Origin: an uncultured Bacteroidales bacterium
GTDB taxonomy: Bacteria > Bacteroidota > Bacteroidia > Bacteroidales > G3-4614
DNA length: 64,000 nucleotides
NCBI GenBank assembly: GCA_949297125.1
Contig: CASFRS010000018.1
Location: 1 to 64,000, forward strand
Direction: 5' to 3'
Positions 37,832 to 48,155 of this stretch are shown here, piece by piece. Numbering within the stretch: the first letter of the stretch is position 1; every line of letters starts with the position of its first letter. The position numbers and the translations under genes are program-made. The notes below the pieces were generated by a model. It had not been told where the DNA came from, searched no databases, and worked only from the letters and a program-made list of their open reading frames with translations.

Positions 37832-39772
37832 ATGGTAAAAATAACTTTTCCAGACGGTTCAGTAAAAGAGTTTGAAAGCGGGGTAACTCCGTTGCAGATA
37901 GCCGAATCCATATCGCCGAGACTGGCGGCCGAGGTTCTGGCTTCGACGGTGAACGGCGAAGAATGGGACTTGTCAAGGCCTGTAGAGAACGATGCTTCGA
38001 TAAAACTTTTCAAATGGGAAGATGCCGAAGGCAAGCACGCTTTCTGGCATTCATCGGCGCACTTGCTGGCCGAAGCCCTGCAGGAGTTGTATCCGCAGGT
38101 AAAATTCGGGATAGGCCCGGCTATAGAGAACGGTTTCTATTACGATGTGGATTGCGGCGACAATCCGCTTACCGACAGCGATTTCGCAGCCATAGAAGCA
38201 AAAATGGCGGAACTGGCGGCACGCAAGGAAAAAATAGTCCGTAAGGAAATATCCAAAGCCGACGCCTTGAAAATGTTCGGCGACCGCGGCGAAGTTTACA
38301 AAACGGAACTGATTTCGGAACTCGAAGACGGAACGATAACGACATATACGCAAGGGGCGTTTACCGATTTGTGCCGCGGCCCGCACCTGCCGGATACTGC
38401 ACCCATAAAGGCCGTAAAGATAACTTCGCTTGCCGGAGCATACTGGCGCGGCGATGAGAAACGCCACCAGCTTACCCGTATATACGGCATATCTTTCCCC
38501 AAGAAAAAGATGCTTGACGAATATCTGGCAATGCTGGAAGAGGCCAAAAAACGCGACCACAGGAAAATAGGCAAGGAGATGGAACTCTTTGCGTTTTCCC
38601 CAGCTGTAGGGCAGGGATTGCCGTTGTGGCTTCCCAAAGGGACGATGCTGCGAGACAGGCTCGAGGCATTCCTTCGCAAGATACAGAAACGCTTCGGTTA
38701 CCAGCAGGTAATAACCCCGCATATAGGCAACAAGATACTTTACGTTACATCCGGGCATTATGCAAAATACGGGAAAGACTCTTTCCAGCCCATACATACG
38801 CCGGAAGAGGGTGAAGAGTTCTTGCTTAAACCCATGAACTGTCCCCACCACTGCGAAATATACAAGACGTCGCCCCGTTCGTACAAAGAACTGCCGCTGC
38901 GTTTTGCCGAGTTCGGTACGGTTTACCGCTACGAGCAGAGCGGGGAGCTTCACGGATTGACCCGTGTACGCGGATTTACGCAGGATGATGCGCACATATT
39001 CTGCCGTCCCGACCAGCTCAAGGAGGAGTTCCTGAAAGTTATGGATATAATATTCATAATATTCAAGGCGTTGAATTTCGACAAGTTCGAGGCTCAGATA
39101 TCATTGCGCGACCCCAACAACAAGGACAAATACATAGGGAGCGATGAAAACTGGGAAAAAGCAGAGCGGGCAATCGTAGAAGCATGTCAGGAGAAAGGCC
39201 TTGAGGCCCGCGTGGAACTCGGTGAAGCAGCATTCTACGGGCCCAAACTCGACTTTATGGTAAAGGACGCCATAGGGCGCAGGTGGCAGTTGGGAACGAT
39301 ACAGGTCGACTACAACCTGCCGGAGCGTTTCGGGCTTGAATATACGGGCAGCGACAACCAGAAGCACCGTCCCGTAATGATACACCGCGCTCCTTTCGGG
39401 TCGATGGAACGTTTCGTGGCCGTACTGATTGAGCATACTGCAGGAAAATTCCCGCTTTGGCTTACGCCGGAACAGGCTGTGGTTCTCCCCATAAGCGAGA
39501 AGTTCAACGATTATGCATGGGAAGTTGCCCGCCAGCTTGAAATGCAGGATATACGTACTGCCGTAGATGACAGGAATGAAAAAATAGGGCGTAAGATACG
39601 CGACAATGAACTGAAACGTATCCCGTACATGCTTATTGTAGGAGAAAAAGAAGCCGCCAACGGAGAAATTTCTGTAAGAAAACAGGGTGAAGGTGATAAA
39701 GGTTCGATGAAAATTGCTACCTTTGCCGAGATTTTGACAGAGGAGGTGAATAGAATGTTAAACCAATGGTAA
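37832..39772 (+). CDS. thrS: Threonyl-tRNA synthetase
   Basis: 646 residues from ATG 37832, where the TGS domain begins ([17 protein letters not shown]). The editing domain has HxxxH-type [11 protein letters not shown], and the class II catalytic core has [10 protein letters not shown] (zinc ligands), [20 protein letters not shown] and [13 protein letters not shown]; the C-terminal anticodon-binding domain starts near 540. It charges tRNA-Thr. Heads the translation operon; infC starts six bases after the stop. Confidence 0.98.
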   Translation: MVKITFPDGSVKEFESGVTPLQIAESISPRLAAEVLASTVNGEEWDLSRPVENDASIKLFKWEDAEGKHAFWHSSAHLLAEALQELYPQVKFGIGPAIENGFYYDVDCGDNPLTDSDFAAIEAKMAELAARKEKIVRKEISKADALKMFGDRGEVYKTELISELEDGTITTYTQGAFTDLCRGPHLPDTAPIKAVKITSLAGAYWRGDEKRHQLTRIYGISFPKKKMLDEYLAMLEEAKKRDHRKIGKEMELFAFSPAVGQGLPLWLPKGTMLRDRLEAFLRKIQKRFGYQQVITPHIGNKILYVTSGHYAKYGKDSFQPIHTPEEGEEFLLKPMNCPHHCEIYKTSPRSYKELPLRFAEFGTVYRYEQSGELHGLTRVRGFTQDDAHIFCRPDQLKEEFLKVMDIIFIIFKALNFDKFEAQISLRDPNNKDKYIGSDENWEKAERAIVEACQEKGLEARVELGEAAFYGPKLDFMVKDAIGRRWQLGTIQVDYNLPERFGLEYTGSDNQKHRPVMIHRAPFGSMERFVAVLIEHTAGKFPLWLTPEQAVVLPISEKFNDYAWEVARQLEMQDIRTAVDDRNEKIGRKIRDNELKRIPYMLIVGEKEAANGEISVRKQGEGDKGSMKIATFAEILTEEVNRMLNQW

Positions 39773-39778
39773 TTACGA

Positions 39779-40354
39779 ATGGCGAATAATCCCATCCAAA
39801 ACAAAAATCCCAAGGGAGGCCGTCCGCAGAGAAAGGACGACGGGTTAAAAGATGCATACCGCATCAACGATAGAATTTTTGCGAAAGAAGTCCGTCTTGT
39901 AGGCGATAACGTGGAGCAAGGCATATATTCGATAAGAGATGCCCGCGCTATTGCAGAAGAGCAGGAACTGGATCTGGTGGAAATATCGCCTAACGCAGCA
40001 CCCCCGGTTTGCAGGATAATAGATTTCCAGAAGTTTATATACCAGCAAAAGAAACGTCAGAAGGAGCAGAAAGCAAAATCGACCAAGGTTGTTGTGAAGG
40101 AGATTCGTTTCGGACCGCAAACCGACGATCACGATTACAACTTCAAGTTGAAACATGCAATGGAATTCCTCAAGGAAGGAGCAAAGGTAAAAGCCTACGT
40201 ATTCTTCAAGGGCCGTTCCATACTGTTCAAGGAGCAAGGGGAAGTCCTGCTGCTCCGTTTCGTAAACGACCTTGAAGAATACGGCAAGATAGAACAGATG
40301 CCGCAACTTGAAGGGAAACGGATGATAATAATGATAACCCCTAAGAAGAAATAG
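39779..40354 (+). CDS. infC: Translation initiation factor IF-3
   Basis: 191 residues. [35 protein letters not shown] and [17 protein letters not shown] are IF-3 hallmarks. It keeps 30S subunits free and checks start-codon choice. The start is an ordinary ATG, not the rare ATT used for autoregulation in enterobacteria. The order thrS-infC-rpmI-rplT is ancient and conserved. Confidence 0.98.
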   Translation: MANNPIQNKNPKGGRPQRKDDGLKDAYRINDRIFAKEVRLVGDNVEQGIYSIRDARAIAEEQELDLVEISPNAAPPVCRIIDFQKFIYQQKKRQKEQKAKSTKVVVKEIRFGPQTDDHDYNFKLKHAMEFLKEGAKVKAYVFFKGRSILFKEQGEVLLLRFVNDLEEYGKIEQMPQLEGKRMIIMITPKKK

Positions 40355-40424
40355 AGACAAACGGACTGTAAACCGTGAAAGCGGGATGCATTCCAAATAA
40401 ATAACTAATTAAACAAACAAAACA

Positions 40425-40622
40425 ATGCCGAAGACAAAGACTAATTCCGGTGCCAAAAAGAGGTTCGCCCTTACCGGATCAGGAAAGATCAAGAGAAAAC
40501 ACGCCTTCAAAAGTCATATTCTGACCAAGAAGACCAAAAAGCAGAAACGTAATCTGACCCACTTTACAACTGTTGCGAAAGCAGATGTAAAGAATATCAA
40601 GAAATTACTCTGCATCTCTTAA
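40425..40622 (+). CDS. rpmI: 50S ribosomal protein L35
   Basis: 65 residues beginning [14 protein letters not shown], with the strongly basic composition of L35. It lies 70 bases after infC in the standard order. The stretch to rplT (116 bases) holds two weak stem-loops (CGCAA/TTGCG and TTATC/GATAA) but no convincing L20 binding site. Confidence 0.97.
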   Translation: MPKTKTNSGAKKRFALTGSGKIKRKHAFKSHILTKKTKKQKRNLTHFTTVAKADVKNIKKLLCIS

Positions 40623-40737
40623 TTAATTTATAAAACAAACCGCAAGAATAGATTATTGCGATTATTATTAACCGGATGTTTTAGCACGAAGATTATCGAA
40701 AAGGTGATAACGCTAACATTCAAAAAACAGTAGAATT

Positions 40738-41088
40738 ATGCCACGTTCAGTAAATCATGTTGCTTCGAGAGCAAAGAGAAAGAAAATCCTTAAATTAACC
40801 AAAGGTTACTACGGCGCACGCAAAAACGTATGGACCGTTGCCAAAAACACATGGGAAAAAGGCCTTACCTACGCATACCGCGACCGTAAAGACAAAAAAG
40901 GAAACTTCCGTGCACTTTGGATACAGCGTATAAACGCTGCAGCACGCCTTGAAGGGATGTCCTACTCCAAACTCATGGGAGCAATACATAAGGCAGGGAT
41001 AGAGATAAACCGCAAGGTGCTTGCCGATTTGGCTCTCAACAATCCCGCAGCATTCAAGGCAATAGTAGACAAAGTAAAGAACGCATAA
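40738..41088 (+). CDS. rplT: 50S ribosomal protein L20
   Basis: 116 residues, complete. [19 protein letters not shown] and GYYGARKN open the protein, and the globular C-terminus contains [11 protein letters not shown]. Essential for early 50S assembly. Last gene of the operon before a terminator. Confidence 0.98.
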   Translation: MPRSVNHVASRAKRKKILKLTKGYYGARKNVWTVAKNTWEKGLTYAYRDRKDKKGNFRALWIQRINAAARLEGMSYSKLMGAIHKAGIEINRKVLADLALNNPAAFKAIVDKVKNA

Positions 41089-41109
41089 AAACGGGTGCGA
41101 AAGACAATG

Positions 41110-41151
41110 GAAAGGGTAGGAGATTTCGGGTCTTCTGCCCTTTCTGCTTTT
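41110..41151 (+). terminator. Terminator of the thrS-rplT operon
   Basis: A 14-bp stem GAAAGGGTAGGAGA / TCTTCTGCCCTTTC with two G-T pairs and a 7-base loop, then TGCTTTT. It lies 21 bases after the rplT stop. Confidence 0.7.
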
Positions 41152-41237
41152 ACCGTCCCTTTGTAAAAAGGCGAACTAGTCCCGTCCCCGCCGTGCGGGA
41201 GACGGTAATTCCGTTTCCATACATAAAAAGAGTCCTT

Positions 41238-42536
41238 ATGAACAAATATCTGTCAAGGCGATACGTGCTCTTTATAATATCGCTTTTTATCAATTCCTTA
41301 GGGATAGCGATAATAACCAGGGCCATGTTGGGTACATCGCCCATTACAAGCGTAAACTATGTCCTGAGCTTTATCACGCCCCAGACCATGGGCCAGTGGA
41401 CTATTATCGTAAACATCCTGTTTGTGCTACTGGAACTCTTCATGATGAAAAGAGAGGAGTTAAAGTCCGATCTGCGTATTTTCCTGTTACAGATACCTGT
41501 ATCGCTCTGTTTCGGTATATTCATAGATTGTTCGATGAATCTTATTAACTGGTATAACCCCATAACTTATCCGGGACAGATAGCAGGCGTGATAGCGGGG
41601 TGTATAGTACTGGCCGCCGGAATTGCCCTTGAAGTGAAAGCAAACGTCGCAATGCTTTCGGGCGAATATCTCGTACAGGTAATATCGCGTCGTCTGAACG
41701 TGGAGTTCGGGTATGTAAAACTGGGGTTCGATATTACGCTTGTGGCAATCAGCTGCATTTTGTCATATGCATATTTGTCGGGATTGTACGGCGTGAGGGA
41801 AGGTACTGTGATAGCCGCACTGACCGTAGGGCCGATAGTCCGCTTCCTGATGCCGCATTACGGAGTACTGGACAAATGGATAAATGCGGAGAGGCATACC
41901 GGTAAAAGCGGGCGAGGCATATCGGGCAATATAATAATAACGATTGCACGCCAGTACGGAAGCGGAGGACATCTGCTGGGGAAAATGCTCTCCCGTGAGT
42001 TGGGGATAAAACTGTACGACAGCGATTTTATAAGTATGGCGGCACGGAAAAGCGGACTGGACGAAGATTATATAAAAGCGAACGAACAGAACATCCCTTC
42101 CTTTTGGTTGAAATGCATAACGGGGCAGAATTATAAATCTGAGATTAAAAGCAGTTTTTCGCCCGACGACATACTGTTCGTTTCGGAAAGCAAAATCATA
42201 ACCGAACTCTCCGAAAAGGAATCCTGCATAATAGTAGGCCGTTGTGCCGATTTCGTACTTAAAGATTATCCCGGGGTAATAAAGGTATTTTGCTATTCCG
42301 GTTTTAACGATGCATGCAACAGGTGTGTAGAATTATACGGAATACCGAAAGAAAAAGCCGAAACGGAAGTAAAACGGATAAACAGGCACCGGGCCATACA
42401 TTACGGACATTATACGGGTATGAAATGGGGAGACCCCCATAACTACGACCTGATGATAAATACAAGCAGAACGCCCTTAAACGTAGCCTGCCGGATGATA
42501 AAAGAATTATATTCTGATTTCCGTAACCGGAACTGA
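41238..42536 (+). CDS. Fusion of a YczE/YitT-like membrane domain to a cytidylate kinase-like domain
   Basis: 432 residues from ATG 41238. Residues about 5-215 form five to six membrane helices (YVLFIISLFINSLGIAII, PISLCFG-type segments, EVKANVAMLSGEYLVQVISR) of the YczE/DUF6198 type. Residues about 230-430 are a cytidylate-kinase-2 domain: IIITIARQYGSGGHLLGKML, CIIVGRCADFVLKDYPG and a C-terminal NYDLMINTSRTPL. The kinase part is clearly related to the protein at 33477-34109. A membrane-tethered nucleotide-binding sensor or kinase is suggested; no function is known to me. Confidence 0.82.
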   Translation: MNKYLSRRYVLFIISLFINSLGIAIITRAMLGTSPITSVNYVLSFITPQTMGQWTIIVNILFVLLELFMMKREELKSDLRIFLLQIPVSLCFGIFIDCSMNLINWYNPITYPGQIAGVIAGCIVLAAGIALEVKANVAMLSGEYLVQVISRRLNVEFGYVKLGFDITLVAISCILSYAYLSGLYGVREGTVIAALTVGPIVRFLMPHYGVLDKWINAERHTGKSGRGISGNIIITIARQYGSGGHLLGKMLSRELGIKLYDSDFISMAARKSGLDEDYIKANEQNIPSFWLKCITGQNYKSEIKSSFSPDDILFVSESKIITELSEKESCIIVGRCADFVLKDYPGVIKVFCYSGFNDACNRCVELYGIPKEKAETEVKRINRHRAIHYGHYTGMKWGDPHNYDLMINTSRTPLNVACRMIKELYSDFRNRN

Positions 42537-42569
42537 CAGTATTGAAACAATACCCTGAGGCAGATATTG

Positions 42570-42601
42570 TTTGATTATTCTGTATTATATGGCTATTTTT
42601 G
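42570..42601 (+). promoter_or_regulatory. Promoter before the acetyltransferase pseudogene
   Basis: TTTG (42570-42573) and TATTTTTG (42594-42601) with a 20-base spacer match the Bacteroidota consensus. The ATG at 42646 is 44 bases downstream. Confidence 0.6.
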
Positions 42602-42645
42602 ATTCTTGATAAATAAGAATATTCACACAAGCACCTTATTACGAT

Positions 42646-43337
42646 ATGCGAAAGATTAAAAAACTGTTGGAAATAAACCTTATAAAAACAGCATATATAA
42701 ATTTCCGGCTGCTACCGGTATCGGAAGCGATAAAATTCCCCGATATATATATATATATATATATATCGGGGAGTAAAACTATACAAATATGCCAAAGGTA
42801 AAATTATATTCAATACGCCTTTGACTTCCGGTATATTTAAAATAGGGAAACACAATGTAGGTACGGTAGACTGCCGGTATTCCAGAAGCATATTGGAAAA
42901 TAACGGGACCATAATAATAAACGGAAATGTACAGATAGGAGCCGGTTCGAAGATTTCAGTAATGAAAGGGGGAATATTGGAATTTGGCAACGACTTTTCC
43001 ATAACAGGGCAGAGTCAGATAATATGTGGAAAACATATAAAATTCGGAGACCGTTGTCTGCTGTCATGGGATATTATTGGTAATGGATACCGATTTCCAT
43101 AAAATAACAGAGTTGACGGGGAATAAAATCATAAATCCGCCTGCGCCTATAATATTCGGGAACCATATATGGATAGGGTGCAGGGCGACGGTCCTGAAAG
43201 GCGTCGAAATTGCAGACAACGCAATAATAGCAGCCGGAGCTACAGTAACCCGCAGTATAACGGACAAAAACGCAATATATGGAGGAAACGGGAAGGATGC
43301 GGGAATAATCCGCCGCAATGTAGACTGGGAATTATAG
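42646..43337 (+). pseudogene. Hexapeptide-repeat acetyltransferase with two frame breaks
   Basis: Translation from ATG 42646 (RKIKKLLEINLIKTAYINF...) runs into a dinucleotide repeat and then stops. After the repeat another frame continues (RGVKLYKYAKGKIIFNTPL, GNVQIGAGSKISVMKGG) up to LSWDII. A third frame resumes with VMDTDFHKI, IFGNHIWIGCRATVLKG and AGATVTRSI, the usual C-terminus of serine/maltose-type acetyltransferases. The first break needs +2 or -1 bases and falls inside (AT)12; the second is an extra G at 43079-43080. Together about 230 residues, the normal size. Disrupted gene, phase-variable gene with a second lesion, or sequencing error. Confidence 0.75.
42738..42771. repeat. (AT)12 microsatellite inside a perfect palindrome
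   Basis: Twelve AT units (42743-42766) are flanked by CCCCG and CGGGG, giving a perfect 34-base palindrome within the acetyltransferase coding sequence. One extra AT unit (or two fewer) would join the upstream and downstream frames. Confidence 0.9.
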
Positions 43338-43419
43338 AATTCAACCGATGCGACAGCATTCTTGGTTCCCGTATTAATCCGTCGGCAGAAACGATTCCCG
43401 TTTGTTCAAAGCACAAATA

Positions 43420-43462
43420 AAAAGGGGTTGCGCCAAGCATTATTCTCGGTGCAACCCCTTTT
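43420..43462. terminator. Bidirectional terminator between the acetyltransferase and leuB
   Basis: Stem AAAAGGGGTTGC / GCAACCCCTTTT (12 bp, extendable to 15 with one G-T pair) with T-runs on both strands. It can end the plus-strand acetyltransferase transcript and the minus-strand leucine operon. Confidence 0.8.
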
Positions 43463-43484
43463 GTATTGTTATGTGATTATCGGA

Positions 43485-44558
43485 TTACTTCGAGGTCAGG
43501 ATATAATCCACAATCCATTTTCCTACGTCGGATGTCCTGTAAGCCTTTCCGCCCTGGGCAATATCTTCCGTTACTATGCCGGCATCGATAGAGGCGCTGA
43601 CAGCCTTGCGGATAAGCGCACCCTCTTCTGTTAGTTTGAATGCATATTCAAACATAAGTGCAGCAGAGAGGATGGTTGCAAGGGGGTTTGCTATGTCTTT
43701 GCCTGCGGCCTGCGGATAAGAACCGTGAATCGGTTCAAAGACAGAGGTGTGCAATCCTACCGATGCCGAAGGGAGCATGCCGAGAGACCCTGTTATTACG
43801 GAAGCCTCGTCGGTAAGTATGTCGCCGAACATGTTCTCCGTAACGATAACGTCGAAACGCGACGGCCACTGGACAAGCTGCATGGCGGCATTGTCTACGA
43901 ACATGTATTCAGTTTCAACTTCGGGAAACTCCCTGGCTATATTCTGTGCTACTTCCCTCCACATCCGGGACGTACACAATACGTTGGCCTTATCCACTAC
44001 CGTTACCTTCTTGCGGCGTTGCATCGCGTATCCGTATGCAAGGCGAACTATGCGTTCAATTTCTTCGCGGCTGTAAACGCAGGTGTCGTACGCAACATTG
44101 CCGTCTTCGCTGCGGCCTTGCGGGCGTCCGAAATATATACCGCCGGTAAGTTCGCGGATGCACATCAAATCGGTCCCCTCAACTACATCCTGACGGAGCG
44201 GCGACTTGTGTATTAGCTGGCGGAATGTTGAAACCGGACGTATATTGGCATATAACCCGAGTTTCTTGCGCATTCCCAAAAGCCCTTGTTCAGGGCGTAC
44301 TTTGGCCTTCGGGTTGTTGTCGTATTTGGGGTCGCCTATTGCCCCGAACAGGACGGCATCCGATTCCATGCAAATTTCATGTGTCTCGTCGGGATACGGG
44401 TTCCCTGTCGCATCAATCGCACATGCGCCGACAAGAGCCCTTTTATATGTCAGTTCATGATTGAATTTTTTGCATACGGCTTTAGTTACATCCAATGCAA
44501 CTTCAACAATCTCGGGCCCTATTCCGTCGCCCGGGAGAACGGCAATATTCAATTTCAT
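43485..44558 (-). CDS. leuB: 3-isopropylmalate dehydrogenase
   Basis: 357 residues. [10 protein letters not shown] at the N-terminus, [17 protein letters not shown] and DILTDEAS with the catalytic Lys and Asp residues, and [13 protein letters not shown] are the family marks. It converts 3-isopropylmalate to 2-oxoisocaproate with NAD+. Last gene of the leucine operon, 35 bases after leuA2 and before a terminator. Confidence 0.97.
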   Translation of the reverse strand: MKLNIAVLPGDGIGPEIVEVALDVTKAVCKKFNHELTYKRALVGACAIDATGNPYPDETHEICMESDAVLFGAIGDPKYDNNPKAKVRPEQGLLGMRKKLGLYANIRPVSTFRQLIHKSPLRQDVVEGTDLMCIRELTGGIYFGRPQGRSEDGNVAYDTCVYSREEIERIVRLAYGYAMQRRKKVTVVDKANVLCTSRMWREVAQNIAREFPEVETEYMFVDNAAMQLVQWPSRFDVIVTENMFGDILTDEASVITGSLGMLPSASVGLHTSVFEPIHGSYPQAAGKDIANPLATILSAALMFEYAFKLTEEGALIRKAVSASIDAGIVTEDIAQGGKAYRTSDVGKWIVDYILTSK

Positions 44559-44593
44559 ATTCCTTATGTTTTAAATCGTTGTTTTCAGTTGGT

Positions 44594-46117
44594 CTATAAA
44601 TCCTCTATCTGGTTCAGCATCTTCATCGTCGCCTGTATGGCCGCATATGTCTGGTCCACGTCGAGCCCCCTTGTCTTAAAGGTATGCCCGTTGTAATTCC
44701 ATGTTATCACGGTCTGCACAAGGGCGTCGGTCCTTCCGCCGGGAGGAATGGTTACGGTATAGTCGAGCAGGGAAGGGAAGGGGCGTTGCAGCATAACCTT
44801 GTATATGCGGCGTACGGCGCGGACGAACGCATCGTACTGTCCGTCTCCTGTTGCCCCCTGCTCGTAGACTTCGCCGTTGACTTCGAGTTTTATTATCGCT
44901 CCGGGTCGGAGACCTTTCGCTATTGCCAGCGAGAAGTTCTGAAGCTTGATTTTATGGTGTTCTGTATCGTGCTTCAGGACATCAGAAATTATATACGGCA
45001 GGTCTTCCTGTGTAACAATCTCCTTTTTGTCGCCGAGGGCTATAATCCGGTCGGTAACCTTGCGCATGGAAACGTCATCGAGTTCGATGCCGAGGGCTTC
45101 GAGATTCTTCCTGATATTGGCCTTGCCCGAGGTCTTTCCGAGAGCATATTCGCGCGTGCGGCCGAAGCGTTCCGGCAGCAGGTCGTTGTAATAGAGATTG
45201 GCCTTGCTGTCGCCGTCGGCATGAATGCCTGCGCATTGGGTGAAGACATGCTCGCCTATGACAGGCTTGTTGGTGGGAATCCGTATTCCCGAATATGATT
45301 CTACCATACGGCTCACCTGGTTTATCTTCTCCTCTTTTATATCGGTTTGAATATGCAGGTGGTCATGCAGAACCGCAACTACACTCGACAGCGTTGCGTT
45401 TCCGGCACGTTCGCCGAGTCCGTTTACCGTGCAGTGTACGCCATGGATGCCGGCCAGTGTCGCCGCATAGGTATTCGCAACGGCCAGGTCGTAGTCGTTG
45501 TGCGCATGAAAATCGAAATGCAGGGACGGGTAACGCTTTACAATTTCCTTGCAATACTCGAAGGTGTTGTAAGGATTAAGTATTCCCAACGTGTCGGGTA
45601 GCATAAAACGGTTTATCTTCTCTTCCGAAAGGGCATCGAGGAATGCGTAGACGTAATCCCTCGAGTCTTTCATCCCGTTGGACCAGTCCTCAAGATAGAC
45701 GTTTATTTCCAGCCCTGCGGCACGCGCCAGCGCTATTTCGCTTTTGATATCCCTTATGTGCTCTTCGGGAGTTTTGTGCAACTGCTCCCTGCAATGCAGC
45801 AGGGAACCTTTGCACAGCATATTCACCACCTTGCCGCCGGTATCGGTAATCCATTTTACCGATACGCCGTTGTCGATGAATCCCAATATTTCTATTTTCG
45901 ATATCTCCCCGCGGCGGGCGGCCCATTGGCATACTTCTTTTACCGCTTCTCTTTCGCCTTCCGAAACTCTTGCCGAAGCTATCTCTATACGGTTTACTTT
46001 CAGAACATCCAACAGCATGCGGGCAATACTCAACTTCTCCTGCGCAGAGAATGATACGCCCGATGTCTGTTCCCCGTCCCGCAGGGTTGTGTCCATTATT
46101 TCAACCTTCCTTTCCAT
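44594..46117 (-). CDS. Second 2-isopropylmalate synthase-family protein (LeuA2 / citramalate synthase-like)
   Basis: 507 residues from ATG 46117; the upstream TTG at 46144 overlaps leuD. The TIM-barrel domain has [32 protein letters not shown] and GLGERAGNATL, and a C-terminal LeuA dimer/allosteric domain is present (about 385-507). It condenses acetyl-CoA with a 2-oxo acid. Having a clear leuA in the same operon, this paralogue may make citramalate from pyruvate (isoleucine route) or an isopropylmalate; sequence alone does not settle it. It lies between leuD and leuB, as in other Bacteroidales. Confidence 0.82.
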   Translation of the reverse strand: MERKVEIMDTTLRDGEQTSGVSFSAQEKLSIARMLLDVLKVNRIEIASARVSEGEREAVKEVCQWAARRGEISKIEILGFIDNGVSVKWITDTGGKVVNMLCKGSLLHCREQLHKTPEEHIRDIKSEIALARAAGLEINVYLEDWSNGMKDSRDYVYAFLDALSEEKINRFMLPDTLGILNPYNTFEYCKEIVKRYPSLHFDFHAHNDYDLAVANTYAATLAGIHGVHCTVNGLGERAGNATLSSVVAVLHDHLHIQTDIKEEKINQVSRMVESYSGIRIPTNKPVIGEHVFTQCAGIHADGDSKANLYYNDLLPERFGRTREYALGKTSGKANIRKNLEALGIELDDVSMRKVTDRIIALGDKKEIVTQEDLPYIISDVLKHDTEHHKIKLQNFSLAIAKGLRPGAIIKLEVNGEVYEQGATGDGQYDAFVRAVRRIYKVMLQRPFPSLLDYTVTIPPGGRTDALVQTVITWNYNGHTFKTRGLDVDQTYAAIQATMKMLNQIEDL

Positions 46118-46122
46118 ACCTT

Positions 46123-46713
46123 TTATCTGTTCCTCTTTTCCCAATCTTCTATATCGCTTTTGCGGCTCAGCAGGTAGTCAATGTCGTCATACCCGTTGAG
46201 CAGACAGTTCTTCTTGTACGGATTTATGTCGAACGTCTCTTTCTTGCCGGTAGCATTGTTGGTTATAGTCTGTTCGGGGAGGTCAATGGTAACCGTATTG
46301 GCCGGGTTTTCCTCTATCGACCGGAACAGCTCGCCGAGGAACTCTTCCGATACGACAACCGGAAGTACGCAGTTGTTGAGGGCGTTGTTTTTGAAGATGT
46401 CGGCAAAGAAACTCGATACAACGGCACGGAAACCGTAACCTGCAACCGCCCATGCGGCATGTTCGCGGCTTGAACCGCTACCGAAGTTTTTACCTGCAAC
46501 AAGTACAGTACCGGTATATTTGGGATTGTTCAGGACGAAACTCTCTATCTTGTTCCCGTTCTTGTCATATCTCCAGTCCCTGAAAAGGTTGTCTCCAAAC
46601 CCTTCTCTTGTCGTAGCTTTCAAAAACCTGGCCGGAATTATCTGGTCTGTATCTACATTCTCTATTGGAAGAGGGATGCATGTAGATGTCAGTTTTTCAA
46701 ATTTTTCTCTCAT
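46123..46713 (-). CDS. leuD: 3-isopropylmalate dehydratase small subunit
   Basis: 196 residues. [14 protein letters not shown] and [16 protein letters not shown] are the swivel-domain signatures. With LeuC it isomerises 2- to 3-isopropylmalate. 14 bases after leuC. Confidence 0.97.
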   Translation of the reverse strand: MREKFEKLTSTCIPLPIENVDTDQIIPARFLKATTREGFGDNLFRDWRYDKNGNKIESFVLNNPKYTGTVLVAGKNFGSGSSREHAAWAVAGYGFRAVVSSFFADIFKNNALNNCVLPVVVSEEFLGELFRSIEENPANTVTIDLPEQTITNNATGKKETFDINPYKKNCLLNGYDDIDYLLSRKSDIEDWEKRNR

Positions 46714-46727
46714 GGCATTTCTTTTTA

Positions 46728-48131
46728 TTATTTCATAAAATCGCGGGGGTCGGTAACTTTCCCTGTTATTGCTGCCGCAGCTGCTACCAGCGGACTTGCA
46801 AGCAGCGTTCTGGAGCCGGGACCCTGACGCCCCTCAAAGTTGCGGTTCGATGTGGATACTGCATATTTCCCGGCCGGGACCTTGTCGTCGTTCATGGCAA
46901 GGCAGGCCGAACATCCGGGCTGCCTCAACTCGAAACCTGCTTCGGCAAGAATCTTGTCGAGCCCTTCTGCCCGTATGGCCTTTTCCACATTCCATGAACC
47001 GGGTACAAGCCATGCCGTTACCGATTGAGCTTTCTTGTGTCCCTTTACAAAGTTGGCGAAAGCCCGGAAGTCTTCTATCCTGCCATTGGTGCAGCTTCCG
47101 AGGAATACGTAGTCGACAGGCTTGCCTATCAGCGACTCGCCCGGCTTGAATCCCATATATTCCAGCGATTTTCCGAACGATATTTTCCCCGCCTCGTCAA
47201 TCTCGTCGAGTGTCGGAATCTTTTCCGTTATGCCTATACCCATGCCCGGGTTAGTTCCGTATGTAATGCGCGGCATAATGTCGGCGGCGTCGAATACCAC
47301 TTCCTTATCGAATACCGCCCCTTCGTCGGTGGGAAGTTTGCGCCATTCGCTTACGGCTTTTTCCCATGCCTCGCCCTTAGGTGCGAATTCGCGTCCCTTG
47401 AGATATTCAAACGTTGTCTCGTCTGGAGCAATCATCCCACCGCGTGCACCCATTTCTATACTCAGGTTGCAGACGGTCATACGCCCTTCCATGCTGAGCG
47501 AGCGGATTGCACTGCCGGCGAACTCAACAAAGTATCCGGTAGCTCCGCCTGTCGTCATTTTTGCAATTACATACAATGCTATATCTTTTGCGGTAACTCC
47601 TTTTGCAAGTTCGCCCTCAATGCTTATGCGCATCTTTTTGGGCTTGGGCTGGAGTATGCACTGCGAAGCAAGTACCATTTCCACCTCGCTGGTACCGATA
47701 CCGAAAGCAACGGCACCCATTGCGCCGTGTGTGGAAGTGTGGCTGTCGCCGCATACTATCGTCATACCGGGCTGCGTATATCCGTTTTCCGGACCTATTA
47801 CATGTATTATGCCGTTTTTGGGGTTAAGCAGGCCGTATACGGTAAGGCCGAATTCTTCGGCATTTTTCATGAGCGTATCTACCTGATTCCTCGATACGGG
47901 GTCGGATATGGGCTTGTCCTGGTTTATCGTGGGGATATTATGATCGGGCGAGCAGGTGTTCTGTGCCGGCCTGAAGACCTTCAGCCCCCGTTCTCTCAAC
48001 CCGTTAAAAGCCTGCGGGCTCGTTACTTCATGCAGGTAATGCCTGTCGATATAGAGTTGTGAAGGCCCGCCTTCCACTATGGAAACTACATGGGCGTCCC
48101 ATATCTTATCGAACAATGTTTTCTTTTCCAT
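46728..48131 (-). CDS. leuC: 3-isopropylmalate dehydratase large subunit
   Basis: 467 residues from ATG 48131. [24 protein letters not shown] and GCSACLAMN hold the Cys ligands of the [4Fe-4S] cluster; the aconitase fold is complete. Partner of LeuD. 24 bases after leuA. Confidence 0.97.
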   Translation of the reverse strand: MEKKTLFDKIWDAHVVSIVEGGPSQLYIDRHYLHEVTSPQAFNGLRERGLKVFRPAQNTCSPDHNIPTINQDKPISDPVSRNQVDTLMKNAEEFGLTVYGLLNPKNGIIHVIGPENGYTQPGMTIVCGDSHTSTHGAMGAVAFGIGTSEVEMVLASQCILQPKPKKMRISIEGELAKGVTAKDIALYVIAKMTTGGATGYFVEFAGSAIRSLSMEGRMTVCNLSIEMGARGGMIAPDETTFEYLKGREFAPKGEAWEKAVSEWRKLPTDEGAVFDKEVVFDAADIMPRITYGTNPGMGIGITEKIPTLDEIDEAGKISFGKSLEYMGFKPGESLIGKPVDYVFLGSCTNGRIEDFRAFANFVKGHKKAQSVTAWLVPGSWNVEKAIRAEGLDKILAEAGFELRQPGCSACLAMNDDKVPAGKYAVSTSNRNFEGRQGPGSRTLLASPLVAAAAAITGKVTDPRDFMK

Positions 48132-48155
48132 ATTCAATTATCGTATTGACAAATA

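Noticed and set aside
39779-39781. A rare start codon for autoregulation of infC
   Set aside because: The start is an ordinary ATG.
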